DNA of 64,000 nt from Leifsonia shinshuensis (GCF_031456835.1 NZ_JAVDVK010000001.1:2480001-2544000); one strand, 5' to 3'. Positions 34,335 to 42,623 are shown, numbered from the stretch's first letter. Translations and numbers: made by a program. The notes: generated from the sequence alone by a model not told the origin.

Positions 34335-34367
34335 ACGGCCGCCCCGCGAGGATCGCGGGGCGGCCGT
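34335..34367. terminator. Strong bidirectional hairpin terminator
   Basis: ACGGCCGCCCCGCGA-GGA-TCGCGGGGCGGCCGT: a perfect 15-bp stem with a 3-nt loop, between the lacI stop (34229) and the convergent surface-protein stop (34384). No U-tract, as is common in high-GC actinobacteria. Confidence 0.75.
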
Positions 34368-34383
34368 TGTGGGGTGGTGCGTG

Positions 34384-35598
34384 TCAGGCGACCGGGGCGG
34401 TTGCCGCCTGGCGGCGGCGAACCAGGACGGTGCCGCCGATCGCGGCGCCCGCCAGGGCGAGCGCGCCGAGCGCGATGCCCGGGTTCATGATCGGCAGGGG
34501 CAGGGTGGCCCAGGTGGTCGGAGGGGAGTCGATGCCGTTCAGCGTCTGGATGACGGTCAGCGGGGCCTTGACGTTCGCGGGGAGAGTGATGCTCCACGTG
34601 TTGTCGGCGCCCACAGTGTTGGTTCCAACCGGGTTTCCGTCGGCGTCCTTGACCGTCACTAGCGCGCCGGCATCGCCGGTGCCGGTCATCGTGTACTGGC
34701 CGGTGCCGTCCGGGCCAGTGACGCCCGAGATGACGACCGGGCCCTTCGGGCCTGCCGGGGTAGCGGGAGAGATGGCGTAGCTGTACGGAGTGGACGTGAC
34801 ACCATTCATGGCCTGCGTAATGCTCAGCGGGCCAGTGAAGGTCGCGGGAAGGAGGGTGCTCCATGCACCAGTCCCGTCGACCAGGACATTGGTGACGATC
34901 GGATTCCCGGCCGCGTCTTTGATCGTCACATAGGCACCGGCAACGCCCTTGCCGATCAGCGTGTACCGGTTGCTACCGTTGGGGCCGGTCTTGCCCACGT
35001 TGGAGACCTGCTGGATGGTGCCCGCGCCTGGAATGCTGGCTTGCGAGATGCTTGCGGAAGGCGCGGCAGTGGTGGTGCCGGCAAACGGAGTGAAGGTGAC
35101 GGTGACGTTACCCACGATCGGCCCCGTGGAGACGACCGAGAACGAGCTTGCGTAGTTTCCGGGAACGAATCCGGGACCGTCAGCACCGATCGGCGCGTTC
35201 ACCGTCTGGATCAGGGTCTGGTCAGACGTCACCTGGCAGGTGGCGGGGAAGTACTGCCAATCGTATTTAGGGTAGGCAGCGCATGCGTTAGCGGCAAACT
35301 TCAGCCCCGTCGGCAGTGTCACCGTGTAGTAGCTAGTCTGGCCCGGGTCAAGGTGGAAGTTCGACAAGCTGGGCCCGCGTCCATCACCGTTGTTGAACGA
35401 CACAACACCAGTCGTGCCCGGCGTTGCAAAGGACTGGGCCGGCGCTTGTGGAGTAATGCTAAGCGCCGTTACACCAGCGTTGATCGAGCCGACATTCGCC
35501 GCGCTGGCAGAGGTCGCGACGCCGAACGTGAGCGCGGCTGTAGCGAGGGTGGCGGCGCCAGCTCCGAGGAGCTTGCGTCGGGTGGGTCGGATGCCCAT
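34384..35598 (-). CDS. Tat-exported surface protein with Ig-like repeats and C-terminal membrane anchor
   Basis: 404 residues, function unknown. The N-terminus RPTRRKLLGAGAATLATAA ending in TSASA looks like a twin-arginine signal. Then comes a beta-rich region of ~180 residues with a few cysteines and two related Ig-like domains, each with a TxxGxGxAGAxVTVKDAxGNP pattern (about residues 210-290 and 300-375). The C-terminus has one helix (GIALGALALAGAAIGGTVLV) and RRRQ, a tripartite sorting-like tail, but with LPLPI instead of LPXTG. Start ATG 35598 has AAAGGA. Codon use is slightly less GC-rich than its neighbours. Possible substrate of the exosortase-like protein at 45 kb (inference). Confidence 0.72.
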   Translation of the reverse strand: MGIRPTRRKLLGAGAATLATAALTFGVATSASAANVGSINAGVTALSITPQAPAQSFATPGTTGVVSFNNGDGRGPSLSNFHLDPGQTSYYTVTLPTGLKFAANACAAYPKYDWQYFPATCQVTSDQTLIQTVNAPIGADGPGFVPGNYASSFSVVSTGPIVGNVTVTFTPFAGTTTAAPSASISQASIPGAGTIQQVSNVGKTGPNGSNRYTLIGKGVAGAYVTIKDAAGNPIVTNVLVDGTGAWSTLLPATFTGPLSITQAMNGVTSTPYSYAISPATPAGPKGPVVISGVTGPDGTGQYTMTGTGDAGALVTVKDADGNPVGTNTVGADNTWSITLPANVKAPLTVIQTLNGIDSPPTTWATLPLPIMNPGIALGALALAGAAIGGTVLVRRRQAATAPVA

Positions 35599-35886
35599 GG
35601 TGGTTCCTTTCGGGGAGGGTTGTGTCAGCGGGACGAGGTGGTGCGGTGCTGACGGGTGGCCGGGAAGGGGTTCGGTTCCCGGAAGTCGAGATGGCACTGT
35701 TTGATTGGTGCGTGCATCGTTAAGGGACGCGTTTGAGCCCGGGTGGTGACGCCGGAGGCCCTCTTTCAGGAAATGCACATATATAGCTGCCGCCGGGACG
35801 CTGGCTTGCCAAAGCGCCTAGGAACCGCCAAGAGCAGCGCGGCTACGGCGAGGTCCTGTAGCGAATTAGGTCAGCAGAGCCGGGAC

Positions 35887-36435
35887 TCAGCGCGAAGCAC
35901 GCGCGCGGCGGCGGGCGCGGTACGCGGCGGCTTTCGCGCGGTCGCCGCAGCCGGCCATGCCGCACCAGCGGCGGTTGTGAGCGCGGGACGCGTCCAGGAA
36001 GGCGCGGGTGCAGTCGGTGCCCTCGCACCAGGTGAGGCGGACGCGGTTGGCCGGGCGGAAGACGTCGACGGCGGCGCGGGCGATCGCGGTGAGGCAGGCG
36101 TCCAGGTCGGCGGTCGTGGCCACGGAGCGGTCGGGGGAGAGGGCAGCCGTCGGGGCCGGCCCGGCGGCGCCGGCGTTGAGCGCCTCCACGGCGTCGGCGG
36201 GGAGTGGGCGGGAGTCGTCGGTCGTCAGCAGCGCCCAGATCAGCTCGCGGAGGGCGATCGCGCGGGCGTAACTCTCCGCGCCGACCGCGGGAGGCGCATC
36301 GACGACCCCCGCATCGGCCAGCCACTGCGCCAGGTCGGAGGGCGTCGGTATGCGCTCGACGGCCGTCGTGCGGCGTTCGGCGACCGTCGCGACGAAGTCG
36401 AGCGCGAGGTTTCCCGCGACGAACTCGAAACTCAC
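35887..36435 (-). CDS. CGNR zinc-finger / ABATE domain regulator
   Basis: 182 residues. An N-terminal ABATE-like domain (FEFVAGNLALDFVATVAERR) and a C-terminal treble-clef zinc finger: CEGTDCTRAFLDASRAHNRR then CGMAGCGDRAKAAAYRARRR, i.e. C-X4-C and C-X3-C. These proteins are thought to be stress- or ligand-responsive transcription factors. GTG 36435 is chosen because it gives the family N-terminus; the open frame runs on far upstream antisense to the MFS gene. It is divergent from that MFS gene with only 45 bp between starts, so it probably regulates it. Confidence 0.85.
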   Translation of the reverse strand: MSFEFVAGNLALDFVATVAERRTTAVERIPTPSDLAQWLADAGVVDAPPAVGAESYARAIALRELIWALLTTDDSRPLPADAVEALNAGAAGPAPTAALSPDRSVATTADLDACLTAIARAAVDVFRPANRVRLTWCEGTDCTRAFLDASRAHNRRWCGMAGCGDRAKAAAYRARRRARASR

Positions 36436-36480
36436 GTCACTATCTTGACAGGTGACGCATTCGCGAGCAAGGTGTCGTGC

Positions 36481-37893
36481 ATGAGCGCACGCAGGGGCGG
36501 TCTCACGGTGTACCTGGCCGCGGCGGTGACGGCGCGGTCGGCCGACGCGGGAGCCATCGTCGCCGCCGTGCTGGCGGGCACGGCGGTCGGGGGTCCGGCC
36601 GCGGGCGGTCTCCTCGCGGCGGCGCTGACCGTGCCGCATCTGATCGGACCGCTGGCCGGGCGGGTACTGGACGGACGGCGCCGACCGGGGCTCGTGCTGA
36701 GCAGGGCCTTCGCCTGGTACGCGGTGTTCGTGGTGGTCGCGGCGGGGTTGCTCGGGGTGAGCATCCCCGCGGCGGCGCTGGCCCTGGCGGCGGCGGGATG
36801 CGCGGGGCCGCTCGTCACGGGCGGATTGAGCAGCCGGCTGGCGCCGATGCTCGCGGAGCGCGAGGCGGCAGCGGTGGACGCATCCGGCCGGAAGCAGCGG
36901 CGGGGGCAGGCGCTCGACGCGCTGACGTACGGTGTGTCCGGCACCGTCGGGCCCGCCGCGGTCGCGGTGGCCGCGCGCATCCTGACACCGACGGGGGCGC
37001 TTGCCGCGACGGCCGGGCTGCTCGTCGTGGCGGCGGTCGTCGTGCTCTGGCTGCCGCACGCAACCGGTTCGGCCGTGCGCGCGGCGAGTGGCGGCGTTCT
37101 CCGGTTGCTCGTGACCTCGGCGCCGCTGCGCCGCACGACGGTCGCGACCGTCGGCTCCGCGACCGCGCTCGCGGCGGCGCCGGTGATCGCTGCAGCCCTG
37201 GCCGCGCAGCGGGGCGCGGACCCGTCGACGGCCGCCGTCCTCATGTCGTTGTACGGCGCGGGCGGGCTGGTCGCCTCGCTGGTGCTCATCGCGCGGCCGC
37301 TCAGAGGGGATCCGGAGCGGTTGGTACGTGTGGGAGTGGCGGTCGCCGGGGTGGCGCTGCTCCTGCCGCTGCTGGCGCTGCCGTTCCCGACGGCGGGAGC
37401 GGTGTTCGGGGGCGTCGCGTTCGCCGCGGTCGGGGCCGCGAGTTCGGCGCTGTTCGCGGCGACGCTCGCCGCGCGCACCGAGTACTCGCCGCCCGGCGCG
37501 GCGGCCCGCGTGTTCGCATCCGTCGCCGGGGTGAAGGTCGGAGGCAGTGCGCTCGGGGTGGCGGCCGCGGGGCTCGTCGCGCCGCTCGGGCCGGGGGTGC
37601 TGATCGTGTGCGCGGCCGCGGTGTGCGCCGTGACGCTGGTGATCGTCGTGACGGATGCGGCGCTCGGGCGTCGGCGGGCGCGCGACGGCGTCTCGTCGCG
37701 CGCGAGTGGTGACTTGGTGTCGCAATCCGCGCGGGAAAGCAGCAACAACTCACGGCTCGATCCCCGGCACGCTCAGGGCGCTGACGAGCCGCCGGCGAGT
37801 GGTGACTTGACGTCGCTATCCGCGCTGGAAAGCAGCAACGGCTCACGAGTCGAACGACGCCCGCGGGACCGCGCCGAGCCTGACGAGTGGTGA
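36481..37893 (+). CDS. MFS transporter whose 3' end extends through two 57-bp repeat elements
   Basis: 470 residues. Residues 1-400 form a ~12-helix major facilitator, very A/V/G-rich (LAAALTVPHLIGPLAGRVLD). The last ~65 residues are hydrophilic, and contain a repeated peptide: ASGDLVSQSARESSNNSR and ASGDLTSLSALESSNGSR, each encoded by a copy of the intergenic 57-bp element (37703-37759 and 37796-37852). The original stop was probably near 37.69 kb. Divergent from the CGNR regulator. On the plus strand TTGACA at 36445-36450 could be a -35 box. Substrate unknown. Confidence 0.8.
   Translation: MSARRGGLTVYLAAAVTARSADAGAIVAAVLAGTAVGGPAAGGLLAAALTVPHLIGPLAGRVLDGRRRPGLVLSRAFAWYAVFVVVAAGLLGVSIPAAALALAAAGCAGPLVTGGLSSRLAPMLAEREAAAVDASGRKQRRGQALDALTYGVSGTVGPAAVAVAARILTPTGALAATAGLLVVAAVVVLWLPHATGSAVRAASGGVLRLLVTSAPLRRTTVATVGSATALAAAPVIAAALAAQRGADPSTAAVLMSLYGAGGLVASLVLIARPLRGDPERLVRVGVAVAGVALLLPLLALPFPTAGAVFGGVAFAAVGAASSALFAATLAARTEYSPPGAAARVFASVAGVKVGGSALGVAAAGLVAPLGPGVLIVCAAAVCAVTLVIVVTDAALGRRRARDGVSSRASGDLVSQSARESSNNSRLDPRHAQGADEPPASGDLTSLSALESSNGSRVERRPRDRAEPDEW
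37703..37759 (+). repeat. 57-bp element, copy A (inside MFS 3' end)
   Basis: Begins CGAGTGGTGACTTGGTG and ends CAACTCACGGCTCG. The ends are imperfect inverted repeats. Read in frame it codes for ASGDLVSQSARESSNNSR. Followed by a 36-bp spacer. Confidence 0.8.
37796..37852 (+). repeat. 57-bp element, copy B (inside MFS 3' end)
   Basis: Begins CGAGTGGTGACTTGACG and ends ACGGCTCACGAGTCG. Same length and same reading frame as copy A. Followed by a 31-bp spacer. Confidence 0.8.
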
Positions 37894-37940
37894 CTTGATG
37901 TGGCCACTCGCGTCCTCAAACAGCATCCACTCACCACTCG
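37884..37940 (+). repeat. 57-bp element, copy C (crosses the MFS stop)
   Basis: Begins CGAGTGGTGACTTGATG and ends ATCCACTCACCACTCG; here the terminal 10 bp (CGAGTGGTGA / TCACCACTCG) are a perfect inverted repeat. The TGA within its left end (37891-37893) is the MFS stop. Followed by a 36-bp spacer. Confidence 0.8.
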
Positions 37941-37976
37941 GGCGCAGGCAGTCGCGGGAGGGCGCCGAACCCGACA

Positions 37977-38033
37977 CGAGTGGTGAGTTGATGTCGCCAC
38001 TCGCGTCCCGAAGCAGCAACGACTCACGACTCG
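37977..38033 (+). repeat. 57-bp element, copy D
   Basis: Begins CGAGTGGTGAGTTGATG and ends ACGACTCACGACTCG. Closest to copy C in the left half and to copy B in the right half. Ends 45 bp before the -10 box of the SRPBCC gene. Confidence 0.8.
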
Positions 38034-38077
38034 CGAATCCGGGCGGGCCAGGCGCTTGCGGACCAGGCCCCCGGGCG

Positions 38078-38083
38078 TACCGT
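38078..38083 (+). promoter_or_regulatory. Leaderless-type -10 box of the SRPBCC gene
   Basis: TACCGT, exactly 6 nt before ATG 38090. TTGCGG at 38056-38061 (16-nt spacer) could be the -35. Confidence 0.5.
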
Positions 38084-38089
38084 CGCGGC

Positions 38090-38482
38090 ATGCCGACCTA
38101 TACCGCAACACGCCCGCTCGAGGGCGACGCCGACGAGTACTTCGACTACATCGCCGATCCGGAGAACCTGCCCGCCTACTTCCCGCGCGTGACGGAGGCG
38201 CACGAGCTGCCGGACGGCAAGGTGGAGACCACCGCGCACGTCGACGCCGACCAGGACGGCAGCGACGAGACCGTCACCTCGGAGGCCGCGTTCGACGTCG
38301 ACCGCGCCGCCCGGGAGATCACGTGGTCCGCCCCCGGTCCGCACGACTACCACGGGTCGCTCAAGCTGACCGATGACGGAGTGGAGCTGACGATCCACAC
38401 GACGCAGGACTTCGACGGGATGCAGCAGGCGCTCGACGGATCTCTCGCGAAGATCGCGGAGAACCTGCGCGCCAAGGCCTGA
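38090..38482 (+). CDS. SRPBCC (polyketide cyclase/START-like) family protein
   Basis: 130 residues of the helix-grip ligand-binding fold: an N-terminal strand (YTATRPLEGDADEYFDYIAD), the usual P-E-N-L-P-A-Y-F segment, a beta-rich middle and a long C-terminal helix (DGSLAKIAENLRAKA). Such small proteins bind hydrophobic ligands or help enzymes; a specific role cannot be assigned. ATG 38090 is supported by the fold start; the longer open frame only runs through the repeat array. The next gene starts 8 nt after its stop. Confidence 0.85.
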   Translation: MPTYTATRPLEGDADEYFDYIADPENLPAYFPRVTEAHELPDGKVETTAHVDADQDGSDETVTSEAAFDVDRAAREITWSAPGPHDYHGSLKLTDDGVELTIHTTQDFDGMQQALDGSLAKIAENLRAKA

Positions 38483-38490
38483 CCCCGGCC

Positions 38491-39354
38491 GTGTTCGACG
38501 GCTTCGAGACCGCGGACGTCGACGTCGGCGCCGTGCGCCTCCGCGTCCGGCAGGGCGGCGAGGGGCGCCCGATCGTGCTGCTGCACGGCCATCCGCGCAC
38601 GGGCGCGACCTGGCACCGCGTGGCCCCGCTGCTCGTGGAGCGCGGCTTCCGCGTGGTCGTCCCCGACCTGCGCGGGTACGGACGCTCGACCGCGCCGCCG
38701 CCACAGCCCGACCACGCGCAGGCGTCGAAGCGGGCGATGGCGGGGGACGTTCTCGCGCTCATGCGCAGCCTCGGCCATGAGCGGTTCGACGTGGTGGGGC
38801 ACGACCGGGGCAGCTACGTCGCGTTCCGGCTGGCGATGGACCACCCCGAGGCGGTGCGGCGCGCGGCAGTCCTCGACTGCATCCCGATCGTGGAGCACCT
38901 CGACCGGATCACGCCGGAGTTCGCCACCGCCTGGTACCACTGGTTCTTCTTCGCCCAGCCCGAGACGCCCGAGCGCGTGATCACGGCCGACCCGGACGCC
39001 TGGTACCACGGCGACCCGGACGCCATGGGCCGCGAGAACTTCGACGAGCGGCGGGAGGCCATCCACCGCCCCGAGGTGGTGCACGCCATGCTGGAGGACT
39101 ACCGCGCCGGGCTCACGGTCGATCGCGCCGACGAGGAGGCCGACCGGGCGGCCGGTCGCCGGGTGACCGTGCCGCTCCTCGCGCTGTGGTCGCTGCGCGA
39201 CGACCTCGAGGAGCTGTTCGGCGACCCGCTGGCGATCTGGCAGGACTGGGCGGTGGATGTGCGCGGCGCCGGCATCGACTCCGGGCACCACGTGGCCGAG
39301 GAGGCACCCGGACCGCTGGTGGATGCGCTCGGCGCTTTCTTCCTGGAGGACTGA
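38491..39354 (+). CDS. Alpha/beta hydrolase, haloacetate-dehalogenase/epoxide-hydrolase type
   Basis: 287 residues. Oxyanion motif HGHPRTGATWHRV, nucleophile elbow GHDRGSY with Asp105 in place of serine, and a catalytic histidine in SGHHVAEEAPG. The Asp nucleophile plus the cap segment WYHWFFFAQPETPERV match fluoroacetate dehalogenases and their relatives, which release halide from short haloacids; epoxide hydrolase remains possible because that group shares the Asp elbow. GTG 38491 follows the SRPBCC stop by 8 nt, suggesting an operon. No signal peptide. Confidence 0.85.
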   Translation: MFDGFETADVDVGAVRLRVRQGGEGRPIVLLHGHPRTGATWHRVAPLLVERGFRVVVPDLRGYGRSTAPPPQPDHAQASKRAMAGDVLALMRSLGHERFDVVGHDRGSYVAFRLAMDHPEAVRRAAVLDCIPIVEHLDRITPEFATAWYHWFFFAQPETPERVITADPDAWYHGDPDAMGRENFDERREAIHRPEVVHAMLEDYRAGLTVDRADEEADRAAGRRVTVPLLALWSLRDDLEELFGDPLAIWQDWAVDVRGAGIDSGHHVAEEAPGPLVDALGAFFLED

Positions 39355-39373
39355 GACAGCGTCGAGCGCGCGC

Positions 39374-40198
39374 TCACGCCAGCCGGCGGTACAACCGGTT
39401 GCCGAGCGCGGCGAGCACGAACCCGGTCGCCACGATCGCGGCGACCCCGCCCGCATACGCGATGAACAGGTGCTCGGTGCCGCTCTGGGTCGAGAAGTAG
39501 GTGACCAGCAGCGCCACGACCGAGCCGACCAGGCAGACGACGCCGACCCAGATCAGCGGCCAGAGCTTGCTCCGCACCGGCGGCTCCGCGCCGGGGAGGC
39601 GCAGCCAGGCGAGCACGATACCGGCGATGCACCCCCAGAACGCCACGACCAGCATCCCCGCGACGACGTCGCTCGGCCGGTGCCACTGCTCGACCAGGGT
39701 GGATGCTCCCGCCGCGATCGCGAAGATCGAGCCGACGACCGCCGCGAGCGGACGGAACCGCGGAGACGCCAGGAGGAAGACGACGAGCGCCGCGGAGGCA
39801 GCGACCGCCGTGTGACCGGAGGGCAGGGAGTTGGCGAGTCCCGCATCTACCCCCTTCTCGGGCCGCGACAGGATGGTGTACTTCAGCACCTGCGTGCTGA
39901 CGTTGGCGCCGACGGCCGCCCCGACGGCGACCGCGAACACCAGCCAGTTGCGGCGCACGAGCACGATCACCACCGCGACGATCGCGCCGATGACCACCGA
40001 GGCGACCGGGAGGGCGTTGAGGAACGTGTGCGCGAACTCGATCACGCCACCCTTCCACACGTCCGCACCGGCGAACGCGCGCTCGTCGATCACCTGCCCG
40101 ATGTAGCTGCGCACGAACACGAGGTAGACGGCCACGAACAGCGCGGCGGAGACGAGTGCACCCCAGAGGAAGGGGAGGGCGCGCAGGCTCGATCGCAT
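39374..40198 (-). CDS. PAP2 family membrane phosphatase
   Basis: 274 residues with about seven hydrophobic segments. Type 2 phosphatidic-acid phosphatase / undecaprenyl-pyrophosphate phosphatase-like enzyme acting on lipid phosphates at the outer membrane face. Signature: KYTILSRPEKG (motif 1, usually KX6RP), LPSGHTAVAAS (motif 2 with the catalytic His) and QWHRPSDVVAGMLV (motif 3, R-X-H-X3-D-like). ATG 40198 has GGAAGGG upstream; the longer open frame is antisense to other sequence. The gene is convergent with the hydrolase. Confidence 0.9.
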   Translation of the reverse strand: MRSSLRALPFLWGALVSAALFVAVYLVFVRSYIGQVIDERAFAGADVWKGGVIEFAHTFLNALPVASVVIGAIVAVVIVLVRRNWLVFAVAVGAAVGANVSTQVLKYTILSRPEKGVDAGLANSLPSGHTAVAASAALVVFLLASPRFRPLAAVVGSIFAIAAGASTLVEQWHRPSDVVAGMLVVAFWGCIAGIVLAWLRLPGAEPPVRSKLWPLIWVGVVCLVGSVVALLVTYFSTQSGTEHLFIAYAGGVAAIVATGFVLAALGNRLYRRLA

Positions 40199-40298
40199 AG
40201 TGCATCCACCCTTCCACACGCGACTCTGAGATTTCCGGACGAACACCGAGGATGGGGAGAACGCGTCGCGTCCGCAGCCTGTGAGCAGAAACGCGCGA

Positions 40299-41186
40299 TC
40301 AGTCGATGAAGCGCACCGCGGGCTCGCACCCGGCGAGCCGCTCCCGCATGACCGCGACCGCCGCCGGGTTGCTGTCCACCAGCAGGAACCGGCGTCCGAG
40401 CGCGGAGGCGACCGCACCAGTCGTGCCGCTACCCGCGAAGAAGTCGAGCACCCAGTCCCCCTCGCGGCTCGACGCCTGCACGATCCGGCGCAGCACGCCC
40501 TCCGGCTTCTGGGTCGGATACCCGGTCTTCTCGCGTCCGGTCGGCGACACGATGGTGTGCCACCAGACGTCCGTCGGGAGCTTGCCGAGCTGCGCCTTCT
40601 CGGGCGTCACCAGGCCGGGAGCCATGTACGGCTCGCGCTCGACCGCCGCCGAGTCGAAGTGGTACGCCGCCGGGTCCTTCACGTAGACCAGGATCGTGTC
40701 GTGCTTGGCCGGCCACCGGTTCTTCGGCTTCGCCCCATAGTCGTAGGCCCAGATGATCTCGTTGAGGAACGACTCGCGGCCGAACAAAGCATCCAACAGC
40801 ACCTTCGCGTAGTGCGCCTCGCGGTAGTCGAGGTGGAGGTACAGCGTCCCGTCGTCGGCGAGCACCCGCCAGGCCTCGATCAGGCGCGGCTCGAGGAAGC
40901 CCCAGTAGTCCTCGAACCGGTCGTCGTAGCTGAGGAGGTCGCCCTTGATCCGCTCGTAGCTGCGGCCCTTGAAGCCGATGACGCTGCCCGCGCCGCCCTC
41001 CGACCGCACCGACGTGAGCGTCTGCCGCGCCTGCGGCCGGCCCGTGTTGAAGGGAGGGTCGAGATAGATGAGGCGGAAGGACGCGTCGGGCAGGCCGGCC
41101 AGAACGTCGAGGTTGTCGGCGTGGGCGACGGTGCTCGGCGCATCCGGATGCCACAGCGGCCTAGCTGACGGGACGGGCTGCGACAT
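40299..41186 (-). CDS. Orphan DNA methyltransferase (beta-class, N6-adenine or N4-cytosine)
   Basis: 295 residues. Transfers a methyl group from S-adenosylmethionine to DNA. Motif IV is YLDPPFNTG near residue 43 and motif I is DFFAGSGTTG near 250; the IV-before-I order with a central target-recognition region is the beta class. WAYDYGAKPKNRWPAKHDTI and YPTQKPEGVLRRIV are also typical. No restriction endonuclease is adjacent, so it probably works as a solitary regulator or replication/repair mark. ATG 41186 starts 31 bp from the divergent HAD gene. Confidence 0.9.
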   Translation of the reverse strand: MSQPVPSARPLWHPDAPSTVAHADNLDVLAGLPDASFRLIYLDPPFNTGRPQARQTLTSVRSEGGAGSVIGFKGRSYERIKGDLLSYDDRFEDYWGFLEPRLIEAWRVLADDGTLYLHLDYREAHYAKVLLDALFGRESFLNEIIWAYDYGAKPKNRWPAKHDTILVYVKDPAAYHFDSAAVEREPYMAPGLVTPEKAQLGKLPTDVWWHTIVSPTGREKTGYPTQKPEGVLRRIVQASSREGDWVLDFFAGSGTTGAVASALGRRFLLVDSNPAAVAVMRERLAGCEPAVRFID

Positions 41187-41217
41187 GCGTCCATTCTCGC
41201 AGCGGAGAGAATGGACT

Positions 41218-42105
41218 GTGCACAATCTCGGTCTGCTCTTCGACGTCGACGGCCCCCTCGCGAGCCCCGTCACCCGTACCATCGCCATCCGCAGCATCGT
41301 CACCGACCTGGTCGCGATGGCGGCTGCCGGTGTGCCGATCGCCTTCATCACCGGGCGGTCGGGCGACTTCATCCGTCACCAGGTGGTCGCGCCGCTCTGC
41401 GACGCGGGGCTCGGCGACGCCCTCGACCAGCACGGCGCGCGCATGTTCGGCGTCTTCGAGAAGGGCGGCGCCTGGGCCCCGATCACGGGCGAGGGGATGG
41501 GCGAGGTCACGGTGGACGAGAGCGTCGCATTCCCGGACGAGGCGGTGGACGGCGTGCGCCGGCTGGTGCGCGACCGTTTCGCCGACACGATGTTCTTCGA
41601 CGAGACGAAGCGCGCGATGATCTCGGTCGAGCAGCGGACCGACGTGGACGCGGACACCTACCGCGAGGCGCAAGGGCGCTTCGAGGACGCGGCATTCGGC
41701 CTGCTGACCGGGCTCGGGATCGGCCTGCGCTACGGTTCGCGGGTCTCGCCCGACGCGGACGGCGCCGTGCCGTTCCGCATCGACCCGACCATCATCTCCA
41801 CGGACATCGAGTCGGTGCTCCTCGACAAGGATCGCGGTGCGCAGCGGGCGTTCGACTACTTCGCCGCACGGGGTCCGCTGCCGCGGCGCTGGCGGTCGAT
41901 CGGCGACTCCCGCAGCGACTACAAGATGGCCGACTTCGTGCACGACGCCGGCTACGAGGTCGCCCACGTGGATGTGCGGCCCGCCGACGGCGTGCTCGAC
42001 CGGCCGTACGAGGTCATCACCATCGGCGACGCGGTGCACGACGACGCGGGAGCGGAGTTCCTGGCGCACTGGCGGCGCGAGCTGGGGCTCGACGCGGCGG
42101 TCTGA
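41218..42105 (+). CDS. HAD superfamily hydrolase
   Basis: 295 residues. Motif I LLFDVDGPLASP (DXDGP in place of the common DXDGT), motif II FITGRSGDF, and the late acidic motif SIGDSRSDYKMADF. The cap between them is unlike the Cof proteins. Substrate unknown; the resemblance is to sugar- or trehalose-phosphate-type phosphatases only at superfamily level. GTG 41218 is favoured by GGAGAGA 8 nt upstream; ATG 41185 in the same frame would overlap the divergent methyltransferase start. Confidence 0.8.
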   Translation: MHNLGLLFDVDGPLASPVTRTIAIRSIVTDLVAMAAAGVPIAFITGRSGDFIRHQVVAPLCDAGLGDALDQHGARMFGVFEKGGAWAPITGEGMGEVTVDESVAFPDEAVDGVRRLVRDRFADTMFFDETKRAMISVEQRTDVDADTYREAQGRFEDAAFGLLTGLGIGLRYGSRVSPDADGAVPFRIDPTIISTDIESVLLDKDRGAQRAFDYFAARGPLPRRWRSIGDSRSDYKMADFVHDAGYEVAHVDVRPADGVLDRPYEVITIGDAVHDDAGAEFLAHWRRELGLDAAV

Positions 42106-42120
42106 CGCCCGGCCCTCGCC

Positions 42121-42597
42121 TCAGCCCAGCTCGCGACCGCGGTTGCGGCGGCGCACCTCGCGCGGAGCGCGTCCGCCGAGGAAGGAGCGCGCCGGGTCCA
42201 CTACGAAGCCCTGGCGCAGCGCCTCGCGGCCCACCAGCATCCGGAAGCCCATCTGGTCGCGGTTGGTGAGGGTCGTCTCGGCGCGCACCGAGCGTCCCGC
42301 GATCACGAGGTCGAGCAGCACGACGATCCGCTCCTCGGTGTGGCCGGACGAGCTGCGCACCACGCGCCGGTCGTGCACCGCGCACTCGGCGGTCACCGCA
42401 TCCCGGTCGGAGTCCTGCCACGGCTGCACCCGGAACCGCACTCGGTCGCCCGGCAGCTCCTCGATGTCGAAGGCGTGGAGGGACGAACTGCGTGCCCCGG
42501 TGTCGACCTTCACCTTGATCCACGACACCCCGATGCCGGGCAGGCTCACCCACTCACGCCAGCCGACCGTGTCGGTGGTTGGATGGAGGTCGGCCAT
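42121..42597 (-). CDS. RimK-associated retropepsin-like ('ATP-dependent zinc protease') protein
   Basis: 158 residues. Contains the aspartic-protease-like signature VKVDTGARSSSLHAF near the N-terminus and MLVGREALRQGFVVDPARSF near the C-terminus, the PF05618-type family usually called ATP-dependent zinc protease though its members look like single-domain retropepsins. Family members are very often coupled to RimK-like ATP-grasp ligases. Here it is divergent from such a ligase with 26 bp between start codons (ATG 42597, GTG 42624), so both promoters must overlap. It may cleave or edit the poly-glutamate or peptide made by the ligase. Confidence 0.85.
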   Translation of the reverse strand: MADLHPTTDTVGWREWVSLPGIGVSWIKVKVDTGARSSSLHAFDIEELPGDRVRFRVQPWQDSDRDAVTAECAVHDRRVVRSSSGHTEERIVVLLDLVIAGRSVRAETTLTNRDQMGFRMLVGREALRQGFVVDPARSFLGGRAPREVRRRNRGRELG

Positions 42598-42623
42598 TCC
42601 CCCATCTTCGCAGGAGCCCACCC

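Noticed and set aside
34384..34500. LPXTG sortase signal on the Ig-like surface protein
   Set aside because: The C-tail has a helix and RRR, but the motif in front is LPLPI with no threonine-glycine, so a class A-D sortase signal is not supported.
35599..35886. Promoter around the ATATATA at about 35779 for the surface protein gene
   Set aside because: The A/T-rich block stands out, but no -35 at an acceptable distance (nearest TTGGCA is 21 nt away) and it is ~180 bp from the start codon.
37703..38033. CRISPR array (57-bp repeats with 31-36-bp spacers)
   Set aside because: The geometry is suggestive, but the repeats differ from each other at many positions, the spacers partly resemble one another, two repeats are translated as part of an MFS protein, and there is no cas gene or leader.
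37895..38089. Upstream extension of the SRPBCC gene to 37895
   Set aside because: The extension runs through repeat copies C and D, has no resemblance to the family, and the ATG at 38090 has a well-placed -10 box.
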